Assembly (NCBI RefSeq): GCF_900626285.1
Contig: NZ_LR131148.1
Location: 252,275 to 316,274 of the forward strand
Length of the DNA stretch: 64,000 nucleotides
Reading direction: 5' to 3'
Source: Intestinimonas massiliensis (ex Afouda et al. 2020)
GTDB taxonomy: Bacteria; Bacillota; Clostridia; Oscillospirales; Oscillospiraceae
Shown piece by piece: positions 16,059 to 23,237 of this stretch (its first letter is position 1; each line of letters begins with the position of its first letter). The notes under the pieces were generated by a model that did no database searches, was not told the DNA's origin, and saw only the letters and a list, made by a program, of their open reading frames with translations. Made by a program: the position numbers and the translations under genes.

Positions 16059-16373
16059 ATGGGAAAACGAAATTACACACACGTTCAAGTGCTGCTGCCT
16101 GAAATCAAGGCAATGATAGCAGAGGGGAAAACCCAGCGGGAAGTTGCAGAATACTACGGCTTTCAGGATAAGCAGGTGGTAAAAAGGCTGCTTAAGCGTG
16201 AGCGAAGAAAAGAACGCAAATTGGAAGCCGGCATTCTCCCGCGGCCCAAAGGACGGCCGAGGAAAGGCGCCGCACCAAGAGACATTGTGTCAGAGCAGGC
16301 CTATGAAATCCAGCGGCTTCGTATGGAGAATAAGCTGCTGCGGGATTTTCTGTGCTTCACAGGAAGGAGGTGA
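16059..16373 (+). CDS. IS3-family OrfA
   Basis: A 104-residue basic protein with a helix-turn-helix (EGKTQREVAEYYGFQDKQVVKRLLK) and a C-terminal leucine-zipper-like helix (YEIQRLRMENKLLRDFL). In IS3 elements OrfA binds the ends and, by a -1 frameshift, is fused to OrfB to make transposase. The stop at 16371-16373 overlaps orfB, which is in the -1 frame. Confidence 0.92.
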   Translation: MGKRNYTHVQVLLPEIKAMIAEGKTQREVAEYYGFQDKQVVKRLLKRERRKERKLEAGILPRPKGRPRKGAAPRDIVSEQAYEIQRLRMENKLLRDFLCFTGRR

Positions 16374-17227
16374 GGGCAAGGGTAAAATACCATGTCATAT
16401 ATCGTCACAGAACTGAGTATCCAGTGGCAGTCATGTGTAAATTCTTTGGAGTATCCAGAAGCGGCTACTACGCCTTTGTCCATCGCCTGGGCAGACCAGA
16501 AAAGGATGCCACTCTTGCGGAAATGATTGCACGGCAGCGGGAACGCACCTTGCGTACCTACGGGTACCGGCGGATGTGGATATGGCTGAAAAGTCAAAAT
16601 ATTTTCTGTAATCCCAAAACTGTGCTGCGAATTATGAAAAAGTACGATCTGCTGTCTGAAATCCGCCGCCGCAGGAAATGGCAGCAAATGGGGCAGCAGG
16701 TTCACAGGTACAAAAATCTGCTCAACCGGCAGTTTTATGCGGACAAGCCCAACAGCAAATGGGTAACGGACATCTCCTATATCCACACCAACCAGGGCGT
16801 ACTGTACCTGTCCATGATCCGGGACCTCTATGACAATAGCATTGTGGCCTACAAAACCGGGACAGAACAAACTGTGAATCTGGTTCTGGACACGATTCGT
16901 CTGGCCATGAAGCGAGAGAAAAAGAGGGTCGCTGCAGAGTTGCAGCTCCACAGCGACCAGGGTGCTCAGTACGCCTCACAAGCATATTTTGAGCTGACTC
17001 AAACATACGGCATTACGCCGTCTATGTCAAGATGCGGAAACCCTTATGACAATGCCATGGCAGAGAATTTCTTCTCTATCCTCAAAACAGAATGTATTTA
17101 CCGACACAAACCCGTCTCTTTCTCTGAGGCTAACGAGATGATTGACCGTTACATCCAGTTTTACAACCATGAGCGCATCCAGTTGAAAACTGGAGAGGCG
17201 CCGCTTGCGCGACGCCTCTCCGCCTAA
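16352..17227 (+). CDS. IS3-family OrfB transposase (DDE)
   Basis: A 291-residue rve-type integrase core. Catalytic residues are visible as D in KWVTDISYIHTNQG, D in LHSDQGAQYAS and E in NPYDNAMAENFFSILKTE, followed by FYNHERIQLKTG. The frame is -1 to orfA with a 22-nt overlap; no classical A6G slippery heptamer is seen, so the fusion site is uncertain. All catalytic motifs are intact, so the IS could be active. Confidence 0.92.
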   Translation: MLHRKEVRARVKYHVIYRHRTEYPVAVMCKFFGVSRSGYYAFVHRLGRPEKDATLAEMIARQRERTLRTYGYRRMWIWLKSQNIFCNPKTVLRIMKKYDLLSEIRRRRKWQQMGQQVHRYKNLLNRQFYADKPNSKWVTDISYIHTNQGVLYLSMIRDLYDNSIVAYKTGTEQTVNLVLDTIRLAMKREKKRVAAELQLHSDQGAQYASQAYFELTQTYGITPSMSRCGNPYDNAMAENFFSILKTECIYRHKPVSFSEANEMIDRYIQFYNHERIQLKTGEAPLARRLSA

Positions 17228-17284
17228 AACTCAATCTTTCCTACCAGGGCTCTTTTTTGTACTGTCTGCACAAGTTGGGGCAGT

Positions 17285-18064
17285 TCAGTCGCCCCGGTCA
17301 GGGGCTTTCTTTTTGGGTGCGTCCGGGGCCCGCTGCTCCTGGGCTTCCCGTTGGGCTGCTTTCAGTTGTTCGGCAATCGGGGGCTGGTGTTTGGCCTCCT
17401 TATGAGCCCGCGCCGCCTCCTGGCGTTCAATGCTGTGGACACGAACGGCCAGTTGCTCCGGGGTGATGTATTCTTTCACCACATAACTGCCGAAGTCAGG
17501 GTAAAACCATGTCAGCCGCTTCTGATCCGGGACATGGTGGGCATCCTCCCATTTCCCCACCACCTGGGCCTGGGCATCCATCTGCCGCCGGATGTCCAGA
17601 TTTTCACGGGAGGGCCGGAGCTCATAATTCTGCATTTCCCGCTCTGTCAGGGGATGGGCATAGATGATGGCTCCCCACGCCTGAAACGCCTCGCCCATCA
17701 CTTGCTGGCGGGTAAAGTACAAATCCATGTGGACAGGGCGGTTAAAGTAGCTGTTCGGGTAAGTGCCGATGTCAATAGGCCGCTGGGTGGAGTAGTATTT
17801 GTAGGTTTCCTTGTCCGGGGCCTGCTCTACTTCAAACACATGATAGCGCCGCTGATAGTCCTCGGCCCGGTTGTGCAAATCCCGTTCCGCCATGTCCGGC
17901 TCGTTGTGGTAGTGGCCCCAAAAGAAGTCCCGGTGTCCGTCCTGCTCGTTGAATTGCCATGTCACATAGGGGTTAGGGGCCTTGGGGTTTTCGCCCAGCA
18001 CAAAGCCGCATTTGTTATCAAACAGGATCGTGCGGCGGATCACATAGCCTTGATTTTCTTCCAG
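17285..18064 (-). CDS. YodL/DUF-type accessory protein of the element
   Basis: About 259 residues. Contains FGFVLGENPKAP-like and FFWGHYHNEPDMAERDLHNRA segments typical of the YodL-domain proteins of clostridial conjugative elements, then a C-terminal Gln/Ala/Lys-rich tail. A good AGGAGG lies seven bases before CTG at 18064, giving xEENQGYVIRRTILFDN; no ATG is suitably placed, so a CTG start is my best call (ATT is the alternative). Function unknown; the adjacent IS ends about 17 bp past its stop. Confidence 0.65.
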   Translation of the reverse strand: MEENQGYVIRRTILFDNKCGFVLGENPKAPNPYVTWQFNEQDGHRDFFWGHYHNEPDMAERDLHNRAEDYQRRYHVFEVEQAPDKETYKYYSTQRPIDIGTYPNSYFNRPVHMDLYFTRQQVMGEAFQAWGAIIYAHPLTEREMQNYELRPSRENLDIRRQMDAQAQVVGKWEDAHHVPDQKRLTWFYPDFGSYVVKEYITPEQLAVRVHSIERQEAARAHKEAKHQPPIAEQLKAAQREAQEQRAPDAPKKKAPDRGD

Positions 18065-18104
18065 AATAACACCTCCTTGATGTTGACAGCATCCGGGCCA
18101 AACA

Positions 18105-18136
18105 GGGGCAGGCCGTAGAAACATACGGCCTGCCCC
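18105..18136 (-). other. Perfect 13-bp hairpin upstream of the YodL-like gene
   Basis: GGGGCAGGCCGTA / TACGGCCTGCCCC with a 6-nt loop, between the VLP-type gene and the YodL-like gene. Weak T content after it; possible attenuator or processing site. Confidence 0.6.
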
Positions 18137-18180
18137 AAAAGCGGCCCCGAAAAGCCTTGTAATCAGCGGGTTTCGAGGGC

Positions 18181-18549
18181 CTAATTGTCAACGCCCCAGC
18201 CCCGCTTTTTCCGCATATATTCCCGCTGTTGGCGGCGGTGGGCTTTCTTTGCACAGGCCGCCGAGCAGTAAGCCTGCCGCCGATCCGGGGCAACGGGCCC
18301 GCCGCAGATAGGGCAAATCTTAAAATCCGGCCTGGGCCCCTCGGTCAAGAGGGCGACCTCCAGCGCCGGTTCGAGGGGCAGCACCGCCTCCCGAAAGTAG
18401 CGGCACAGCGCCCCCGTCCAGCATTTCCCCAGCATATAGCACTCACAGTCCAGGGGCAGGCAGCCGTACTCCTTGTCATAGTTGGCACACCATTTTGTCA
18501 CCAGGGCGCGGATCGCCCGTTTTTCCTCGCGTGTCAGTTCACTGGCCAA
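18181..18549 (-). CDS. Cysteine-rich VLP-type protein
   Basis: A 122-residue protein with many Cys: LVTKWCANYDKEYGCLPLDCECYMLGKCWTG pattern, then ICPICGGPV and AYCSAACAKKAHRRQQREYMRKK, a zinc-finger with basic tail. This resembles the cysteine-rich VLP family in conjugative elements. Starts at TTG behind GGGAGGTGACGGC, in the end of the preceding small ORF. Likely nucleic-acid binding; exact role unknown. Confidence 0.78.
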   Translation of the reverse strand: MASELTREEKRAIRALVTKWCANYDKEYGCLPLDCECYMLGKCWTGALCRYFREAVLPLEPALEVALLTEGPRPDFKICPICGGPVAPDRRQAYCSAACAKKAHRRQQREYMRKKRGWGVDN

Positions 18550-18553
18550 GCCG

Positions 18554-18730
18554 TCACCTCCCGCCAGCCGGGGCCCGCATAAGCTCCCGGTAGCAGGACA
18601 CGCAGCCGATCCCGCGCCAGTAGGGACACCCGGAGCACCGGGAGCCCCTGGGCGGCTTTGCCGGGGCTGGAGCCTGGGGGCGGGGCTTCTGCTGCATCAT
18701 CTTTTCATAGGGGCTGTTGGTAAACCTCAT
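18554..18730 (-). CDS. Small Cys-containing ORF in the transfer operon
   Basis: A 58-residue ORF beginning MRFTNSPYEKMMQQKPRPQA, with a Pro-rich linker and SRCSGCPYWRGIGCVSCYREL (CxxC...CxxC). Its ATG overlaps the CD1107-like stop (ATGA), with GGAGG upstream, so it is translationally coupled; its own end overlaps the ribosome site of the VLP gene. A small zinc-ribbon-like protein, family not known to me. Confidence 0.7.
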   Translation of the reverse strand: MRFTNSPYEKMMQQKPRPQAPAPAKPPRGSRCSGCPYWRGIGCVSCYRELMRAPAGGR

Positions 18731-19512
18731 TTGTCCGCCTCCTCTCCGTCATCGTCCTCCTCGTCCCAGGGCGGGCCGTCATCGTCCTCGTCCCCGTAGC
18801 CGTCCGGCTCGTCATAGTCCGTGAGCTCGTCGCCGTAGTCCTCCTGGGGCGCGGCGGCTTTCTGCTGTTTGGGGCGCAGCACCTTGAAATAGAACGCCGC
18901 TCCGCCGCCCACCAGGGCCACGGCCAGCACCGCCAGGAGCATCCCTGTGTTGCTACCCGTTTCCGGCTCGGCCTCCTCCGGGGCGGGCTCCTGGGTTTCC
19001 GTGGGCTCCGGCTCCGGCTCAACGCCCACGCACTTACTCATATTGACAGAGCAGACGGCGCAATCCGTATTGACGGCCCCCGCCTCGCATTTTTCAGAGC
19101 AGGAGCACACCGCCTGTTCCACGCCAGCGGCCTCCGCCGCAGCCAGCAGATCAGCCTCATCCACAACGCTGAAAAAGTAGGTTTCGTACTGTTCGCCCTC
19201 TTCGTCCACGGGCTTGTCATAGTCAATGACGATATAGAACATATTGCCGCCGCTGGTCTGGACGGTAATAAACTGCTTGTTGGTGTGCTCGTCATAGAGC
19301 AGATCGCGGGTCACAAGGTTGCCCTCTTCGGAAAAGCCCTCGCCGGGCTCAATGGTGGGCTCCGGGGCGGGAGTTTCCTCCGTCATGGTGGGATCGCCGT
19401 AGTCCGCGCCCTCGCCGCCGTCCGCGTAGGCATACGCCGGGACGCTAAAGCCGCATAAAAGAACGACGGCGCAGAGCGCCGCCGCCATCACCCGAAAGCG
19501 TTTCATCTTCAA
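18727..19512 (-). CDS. CD1107-type secreted, membrane-anchored protein (DUF4366-like)
   Basis: A 261-residue surface protein: signal peptide (residues 3-29), an extracytoplasmic domain with the CSCSEKCEAGAVNTDCAVCS cysteine cluster, a Pro/Glu stalk (EPEPEPTETQEPAPEE), one TM near residue 190-210 and an acidic cytoplasmic tail rich in Asp/Glu. This order is typical of CD1107 mobile-element proteins, thought to be part of the conjugation apparatus. Start TTG overlaps the upstream stop (TTGA); an ATG two codons on is equally possible. Confidence 0.82.
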   Translation of the reverse strand: MKMKRFRVMAAALCAVVLLCGFSVPAYAYADGGEGADYGDPTMTEETPAPEPTIEPGEGFSEEGNLVTRDLLYDEHTNKQFITVQTSGGNMFYIVIDYDKPVDEEGEQYETYFFSVVDEADLLAAAEAAGVEQAVCSCSEKCEAGAVNTDCAVCSVNMSKCVGVEPEPEPTETQEPAPEEAEPETGSNTGMLLAVLAVALVGGGAAFYFKVLRPKQQKAAAPQEDYGDELTDYDEPDGYGDEDDDGPPWDEEDDDGEEADK

Positions 19513-19763
19513 TTTTCCTCCTTTCCGCCGTCCTCGGACTTCTGGACACTTTGTCCAGAGGTGCCGCTGTCCCGGAGCCGCTGGAGCACCAGGGGCAGCT
19601 CCTCCAGGGAAACGCTCATGCCCCGCACGATGTCCACGATCTCCTCGTTTTCCGCCTCCCGGTGCTTTTGCTCCAGCTCTTTCAGCCGGGCCTGCTGTTC
19701 ACTGATTTTGGCCTTGACCTTATCAATCTCGGCCTGGATTTTTTGGCTTTTGCTTGCCGCCAT
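19509..19763 (-). CDS. DUF4315-like coiled-coil protein
   Basis: An 84-residue protein: a Lys/Glu coiled coil (QKIQAEIDKVKAKISEQQARLKELEQKHREAENEE) then EIVDIVRGMSVSLEELPLVL, as in DUF4315 proteins that sit before CD1107 genes. The C-terminal GTSGQSVQKSEDGG is encoded by a copy of the dispersed palindrome, so the repeat has inserted into, and extended, the coding sequence. The start ATG lies behind AAGGAGGTACTCT. Confidence 0.8.
   Translation of the reverse strand: MAASKSQKIQAEIDKVKAKISEQQARLKELEQKHREAENEEIVDIVRGMSVSLEELPLVLQRLRDSGTSGQSVQKSEDGGKEEN
19538..19562. repeat. Dispersed palindrome copy 6 of 9
   Basis: ACTTCTGGACA-CTT-TGTCCAGAGGT, inside the 3' end of the DUF4315-like gene. Confidence 0.9.
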
Positions 19764-19777
19764 AGAGTACCTCCTTG

Positions 19778-20395
19778 TCAGGGTAAACGCCCGTAGGCGT
19801 AGAAATGAGATTGCCAGTAGCTTGTATTCAGGTTTGCATATTGGATGGGATCGCCACAATGGATCATCATCCCGTCCCCCACATAGATGCCACAATGGGA
19901 CACGCCCGCCGTGTCATAGGTGCCGACAAAGAACACCAGATCGCCGGGGCGGGGTGCGCTGGTGGGGGTGCAGATGTTATAGAGCCCCTGGGCTCCCAGG
20001 CGACCCACATTCCAGCCAGAGTGATTGATCACCCAGGACACAAAGCCGGAGCAATCAAAGGACGTGGCCGGAGAGCTGCCGCCCCACACATAGGGATAGC
20101 CCAGGTATTTCTCCGCCTCTTCCAAAATGGCCGCAAAAGTTTCATCGTCCAGATATTCCTCCGGCACGTCATAGTCAGCGGGCGGGTTTGTGATGTATTT
20201 CCCCACATAGGCTGACTCCGGGAACAGATCGGGCCTGTTCCCCAGGGTGGACATATAGAGGGAATAGCGGGCCATTTGTTCCTCTCCCATCATTTCCAGG
20301 GGCAGATGGGAAAGGTTTTTGTTTTCCAGCGTGACATAACAGATGTACCAGGAGTAGGGATCGCCGTCGCTGTCGTACCGGGTTTCCCGCACCAC
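19778..20395 (-). pseudogene. NlpC/P60 peptidase fragment (C-terminal part of a CD1108-like hydrolase)
   Basis: The 205 residues hold a complete NlpC/P60 core: Cys115 in SFDCSGFVSW, His167 in VSHCGIYVGDG and the following His in MMIHCGDP. In intact Tn1549-type elements this is the end of a much larger membrane-linked wall hydrolase that opens peptidoglycan for the mating channel. Here the frame begins abruptly at a GTG with no ribosome site, 8 bp from the end of an unrelated recombinase fragment, so the N-terminal portion has been deleted. It has no signal peptide and probably no function. Confidence 0.82.
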
Positions 20396-20403
20396 GCGCT
20401 CCG

Positions 20404-20787
20404 TCAGGATATATCAAAGCCGTTGGCGGTATCAAGGTTGTCATTTGCCGCAATAAAGCGTACATGGTACTCGTCAAAGGTGCGCTTCAAAAGCCCCACT
20501 TCGACAACATCACGGCCAATCCTGCTTTGGTCTTTGATAATGACCGTAGCCACATTTCCCGCCCGGATTTCTTCCAGCATAGCGTCCAGCCCCGGACGCT
20601 TGAAAGTCGTTCCCCGCACTCCGTCATCGGTGAAGTGCCGGATATTCGTAAAGCCGTTCTTTTGGGCGTAGTCCTCCAAAATGCGCTTTTGGTTTTCTAT
20701 CGACACGCTTTCCCCGGCTCGTTCATCGTCATGGGAAAGACGCTCGTACAGGGCTGTGATTTTTCCCTTGTCCGGCTGTTTCTTCAT
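20404..20787 (-). pseudogene. N-terminal fragment of a second serine recombinase (TnpX-like)
   Basis: 127 residues of a resolvase-type catalytic domain with Ser18 in ALYERLSHDDE, VRGTTFKRPGLDAMLEEI and KDQSRIGRD, ending after DNLDTANGFDIS. Full-length relatives exceed 500 residues. The break coincides with the start of the NlpC/P60 fragment, so one deletion joined the two. A good AAGGAGG precedes the ATG. It resembles recombinases of Tn4451-like transposons, which suggests a nested transposon was inserted into virD4 and then partly lost. Confidence 0.85.
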
Positions 20788-20830
20788 GGGGTGTAACCTC
20801 CTTTCTTGAGGGTGCGCGCTCCCTTTATCC

Positions 20831-21370
20831 TTATTGTAAATTACCATTCGGATCGACGCACACATAAGAGCTGTGCGCCTGGAGCAGCTGGGGCGTGAGC
20901 CAGAAACGGGTTTTGCCGGAGCCGGACGAGCCGATGATACAGGCGTTGAGGTTGCGGGCGTTGGCGGGATTTTTTGGCCGGGTGTTCATAGTGAGAAACT
21001 CCGTCTTTGTTAAAATGACGTTGTTCTCAAACTTTGGATCGACAAAGGGCTTAATGTCTTTTTCGGTGCCCCAGCGGGCCGACCCGTATTCCTCATCCCG
21101 TCGAAATTTCTTTGCGTTCTTGCTTTTGAAGTAGATCAGCAGGCGAAAGCCCACCGCGCCCACAATGCCTATGAGCCAGTCAAAGGGGGCCAGCCCCGGC
21201 GCAAAGTCAGCAAATGCCGGGCCGATGCTCTGCCCCAGGCCCATGAGCTTGTGAGCAAAGTCTGCTCCGGGAGCCAGGCGGTAGGCCGTCCCCAGCTTTA
21301 GGCAGGCCCACAGAATAAACAGGTACGGGATATTAGGTATCACATACTTTTTGACGCTATCTGTCCTCAT
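20831..21370 (-). pseudogene. VirD4/TraG coupling protein, truncated after Walker A
   Basis: 179 residues: two N-terminal TM segments (about 12-30 and 62-82), then ARWGTEKDIKPF and Walker A GSSGSGKT at residues 147-154, ending CVDPNGNLQ followed by stop. Intact coupling proteins run to about 600 residues, with Walker B. The reading frame is lost immediately after the conserved V-D-P, where the nested recombinase gene begins. Without its ATPase core it cannot drive transfer. Start behind GGGAGGCGGTGC, overlapping pcfB. Confidence 0.85.
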
Positions 21371-21833
21371 GCACCGCCTCCCTTGCACGTTCTCTCTTGT
21401 GGGACGGCTGGCAGGCCAGTTCAGCGGCAGCCCGTTTGAGCTGTTCCCGGATGGGAACACGCTGGGACTTGGAACGCTTCAACACGCGCCGGGAATATTC
21501 CGAAAAGCAAGCGGTGATGGCGTCGGCCTGCCCGCTCTTGAAAAATAAAAGGTATTTGTCCGGCCCGGTCTTATAAAAGGCATAGTCCACATTCCAGCGC
21601 CGGGCCACCCGGTCAAAGTCCTTTGGGGACTCCACCTCGATGCTGTTCGTGGCGGCCCCGTGGCCCATGAGCTGACGCACCGTCTGTTTTCCGTGGGGTG
21701 TCTGGCGGGCCCGGTACGTTTTCTTGATCTTCCGGCCCACCGCCAGACACGCCTGGGCCAGCACCCGGCCCGTGAGCTTTGTTGCCTTGATCGAAACTGC
21801 TATGGTACGTCTGGAAACGTCCTCGTCAATCAG
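21357..21833 (-). CDS. PcfB-like conjugation accessory protein
   Basis: About 158 residues: DEDVSRRTIAVSIKATKLTGRVLAQACL at the start, VRQLMGHGAATNSIEV in the middle and a basic C-terminus (KRAAAELACQPSHKRERAREA). This matches PcfB/DUF3801 proteins encoded just before the coupling protein, thought to link the relaxosome to it. AAAGGAGGG lies seven bases before CTG at 21833 (xIDEDVSRR); the only ATG in frame (21863) would place the ribosome site inside the coding region. Overlaps virD4 by 14 nt. Confidence 0.78.
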   Translation of the reverse strand: MIDEDVSRRTIAVSIKATKLTGRVLAQACLAVGRKIKKTYRARQTPHGKQTVRQLMGHGAATNSIEVESPKDFDRVARRWNVDYAFYKTGPDKYLLFFKSGQADAITACFSEYSRRVLKRSKSQRVPIREQLKRAAAELACQPSHKRERAREAVHEDR

Positions 21834-21861
21834 CCGTATCCCTCCTTTCCATGAAAAAAGC

Positions 21862-21886
21862 ACCTCTGGACAAAGTGTCCAGAAGT
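21862..21886. repeat. Dispersed palindrome copy 7 of 9
   Basis: ACCTCTGGACA-AAG-TGTCCAGAAGT in the spacer between ardA and pcfB. Confidence 0.9.
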
Positions 21887-21890
21887 GCCG

Positions 21891-22604
21891 TTATCGTTCC
21901 TCGTGTTCCTTTGCGGCAATCTTCCGATAGCCCTCCAGGGAGGAACCGTCAATAATTTCTTTGTAGGCCGCCATCTGCTCCCGCACCGTGAGCTGCGGAA
22001 AGGCAAAGACTTTGTGCTCGGCGGGAATATCCTCGATCCCGTGGTAGTGCTCGATGAATTGACCGCCGTTGTTCAAAACATAGCCGCCAGGGGCAAAGTG
22101 GCCGTCCTCTTCAAGCCGAATATCCCGCCCGTATGCCTCATAGTCAAAATAATTCAGCAGGTGCTCCGGCACGTCAATGGCCTCCATGTCCTCCACATAG
22201 ATGCGGCCCAGGGTTTCATCGTCCTCGACACCAGGATAAAACTCGTAGCAATCCAGGTTTTGCACCAGATTGATGAGATCGGCCACGCTGGAAGTATGTT
22301 CGCCGCTGTCAATGACGGCCTCAAATTTCTCCAGCTCACCTTGATCCAGTTCGGAGAGCAGGCAGGCCAGATAATTGAGCTCGTCCAGGTTTTCATATTC
22401 CGTGAGATAGTCATAGAGCCCCAGCACATCACCATCAAAGCTGGTAATGAAAAATTCCTCATAACGTACCCCGTCCACACCGATCCGCTTCAAAAGGGCC
22501 TGTACTTCTTCGGTAGTTGTGGGGAATTTCAGCGTTTCGCCAACCAGCTCACCCTCGTTGTACTTTCCCAGGTTGGTGATGTAGGCTTCAAACAGGGACG
22601 CCAT
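21891..22604 (-). CDS. ardA: Antirestriction protein ArdA
   Basis: A 237-residue, very acidic protein, MASLFEAYITNLGKYNEGEL, with ELNYLACLLSELDQGELEKFEAVIDSG and a C-terminal helical segment. ArdA mimics B-form DNA and blocks type I restriction enzymes, protecting incoming element DNA. The ATG at 22604 overlaps the stop of the upstream gene; a GTG two codons earlier is in frame. Typical of Tn916/Tn1549-type elements. Confidence 0.88.
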   Translation of the reverse strand: MASLFEAYITNLGKYNEGELVGETLKFPTTTEEVQALLKRIGVDGVRYEEFFITSFDGDVLGLYDYLTEYENLDELNYLACLLSELDQGELEKFEAVIDSGEHTSSVADLINLVQNLDCYEFYPGVEDDETLGRIYVEDMEAIDVPEHLLNYFDYEAYGRDIRLEEDGHFAPGGYVLNNGGQFIEHYHGIEDIPAEHKVFAFPQLTVREQMAAYKEIIDGSSLEGYRKIAAKEHEER

Positions 22605-22945
22605 CAGCACCGCCCCTGGCCCTTGACGGTCAGGATGCCCTCAAGGGTAGTCGCGGTGATCCCCAGGCGCTGGGCCACGGCAATATCATTTTTCATGGCC
22701 TCGGTCACGGAATGGCCGCACACCACCAGCACACGGGAACGCCGGAGCAGATCGCGGCCCATGTCGATGCCGTTCTTGTGCTCCTCCGGCACCGCGTCAT
22801 TGAGGAACAACGGCAGATAGAGCATAGGGCAGATGGGGGAATAGCCCGCATCGTAGACCACGCGGCAGTAATGCGCCGCCTGCTCCATATCCACCGCAGG
22901 ATCACCGCGCCACGCAGCGGTGATATAAGCAAGGGATCGTTTCAT
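22604..22945 (-). CDS. Hypothetical protein upstream of ardA (nucleotide-binding-like fold)
   Basis: A 113-residue protein: MKRSLAYITAAWRGDPAVDMEQAAHYCRVVYDAGYSPICPMLYLPLF, then DMGRDLLRRSRVLVVCGHSVTEAMKNDIAVAQRLGI. The alternation of strands and the V-C-G-x-x-x-T-E-A-M pattern resemble DUF4406/DUF7768-like proteins related to the nucleoside deoxyribosyltransferase fold. Start ATG with GGAGGTGTGATA. Coupled to ardA (stop and start overlap). Could be an anti-defence or nucleotide-processing partner; this is inference. Confidence 0.65.
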   Translation of the reverse strand: MKRSLAYITAAWRGDPAVDMEQAAHYCRVVYDAGYSPICPMLYLPLFLNDAVPEEHKNGIDMGRDLLRRSRVLVVCGHSVTEAMKNDIAVAQRLGITATTLEGILTVKGQGRC

Positions 22946-22991
22946 TATCACACCTCCGATATTTATATAGGTAGTTCAACCCTATCCCCCC

Positions 22992-23170
22992 CGCCCTTTC
23001 CCATTCATGGGAAAGGGGGCGGCTCTGGAGGATATACCCCCGCCGCCTTGCCGGAAATAGCACAGCCGGGCCAGGCCGTCAAGGGCAAGCCGCCGCAAAC
23101 GGCGGGCGTTCCGCCCCTTGACGGCCCGTTCCCGGCTGCGCTGCAAAATATCCGGCGACGGGGGATATAT
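22992..23170. repeat. Large nested inverted repeat between parB and the ardA unit
   Basis: A first hairpin (CGCCCTTTCCC / GGGAAAGGGGGCG, 22992-23021) is followed by an imperfect 140-bp inverted repeat (23031-23170). Matching blocks, outside to inside: GATATA, CCCCCG-CGCC, GGA-AT, AGCCGGG, GGCCGTCAAGGG and CCGCCG around a CAAA loop. The 292-bp gap 22946-23237 holds this and palindrome copy 8, but no gene. Candidate single-strand origin, oriT-like site or structured leader. Confidence 0.75.
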
Positions 23171-23203
23171 CACCACAGAGCCCATCCCCGGCGCGGGGAG
23201 TTC

Positions 23204-23227
23204 ACCTCTGGACAAAGTGTCCAGAAG
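23204..23227. repeat. Dispersed palindrome copy 8 of 9
   Basis: ACCTCTGGACA-AAG-TGTCCAGAAG just after the parB stop (minus strand). Confidence 0.9.
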
Positions 23228-23237
23228 CGGGGCCCGA

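Larger units (their letters stand above)
16001..17268 (+). mobile_element. IS3-family insertion sequence
   Basis: Two overlapping genes in the orfA/orfB arrangement bounded by imperfect inverted ends: GGACAGTGACAAAAGACCCC at 16001 and, reversed, AGACAGTACAAAAAAGAGCC ending near 17267. No convincing target duplication is visible, so the exact ends are uncertain by a few bases. Inserted between the mobC unit and the YodL-like gene without cutting an ORF. Confidence 0.85.
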
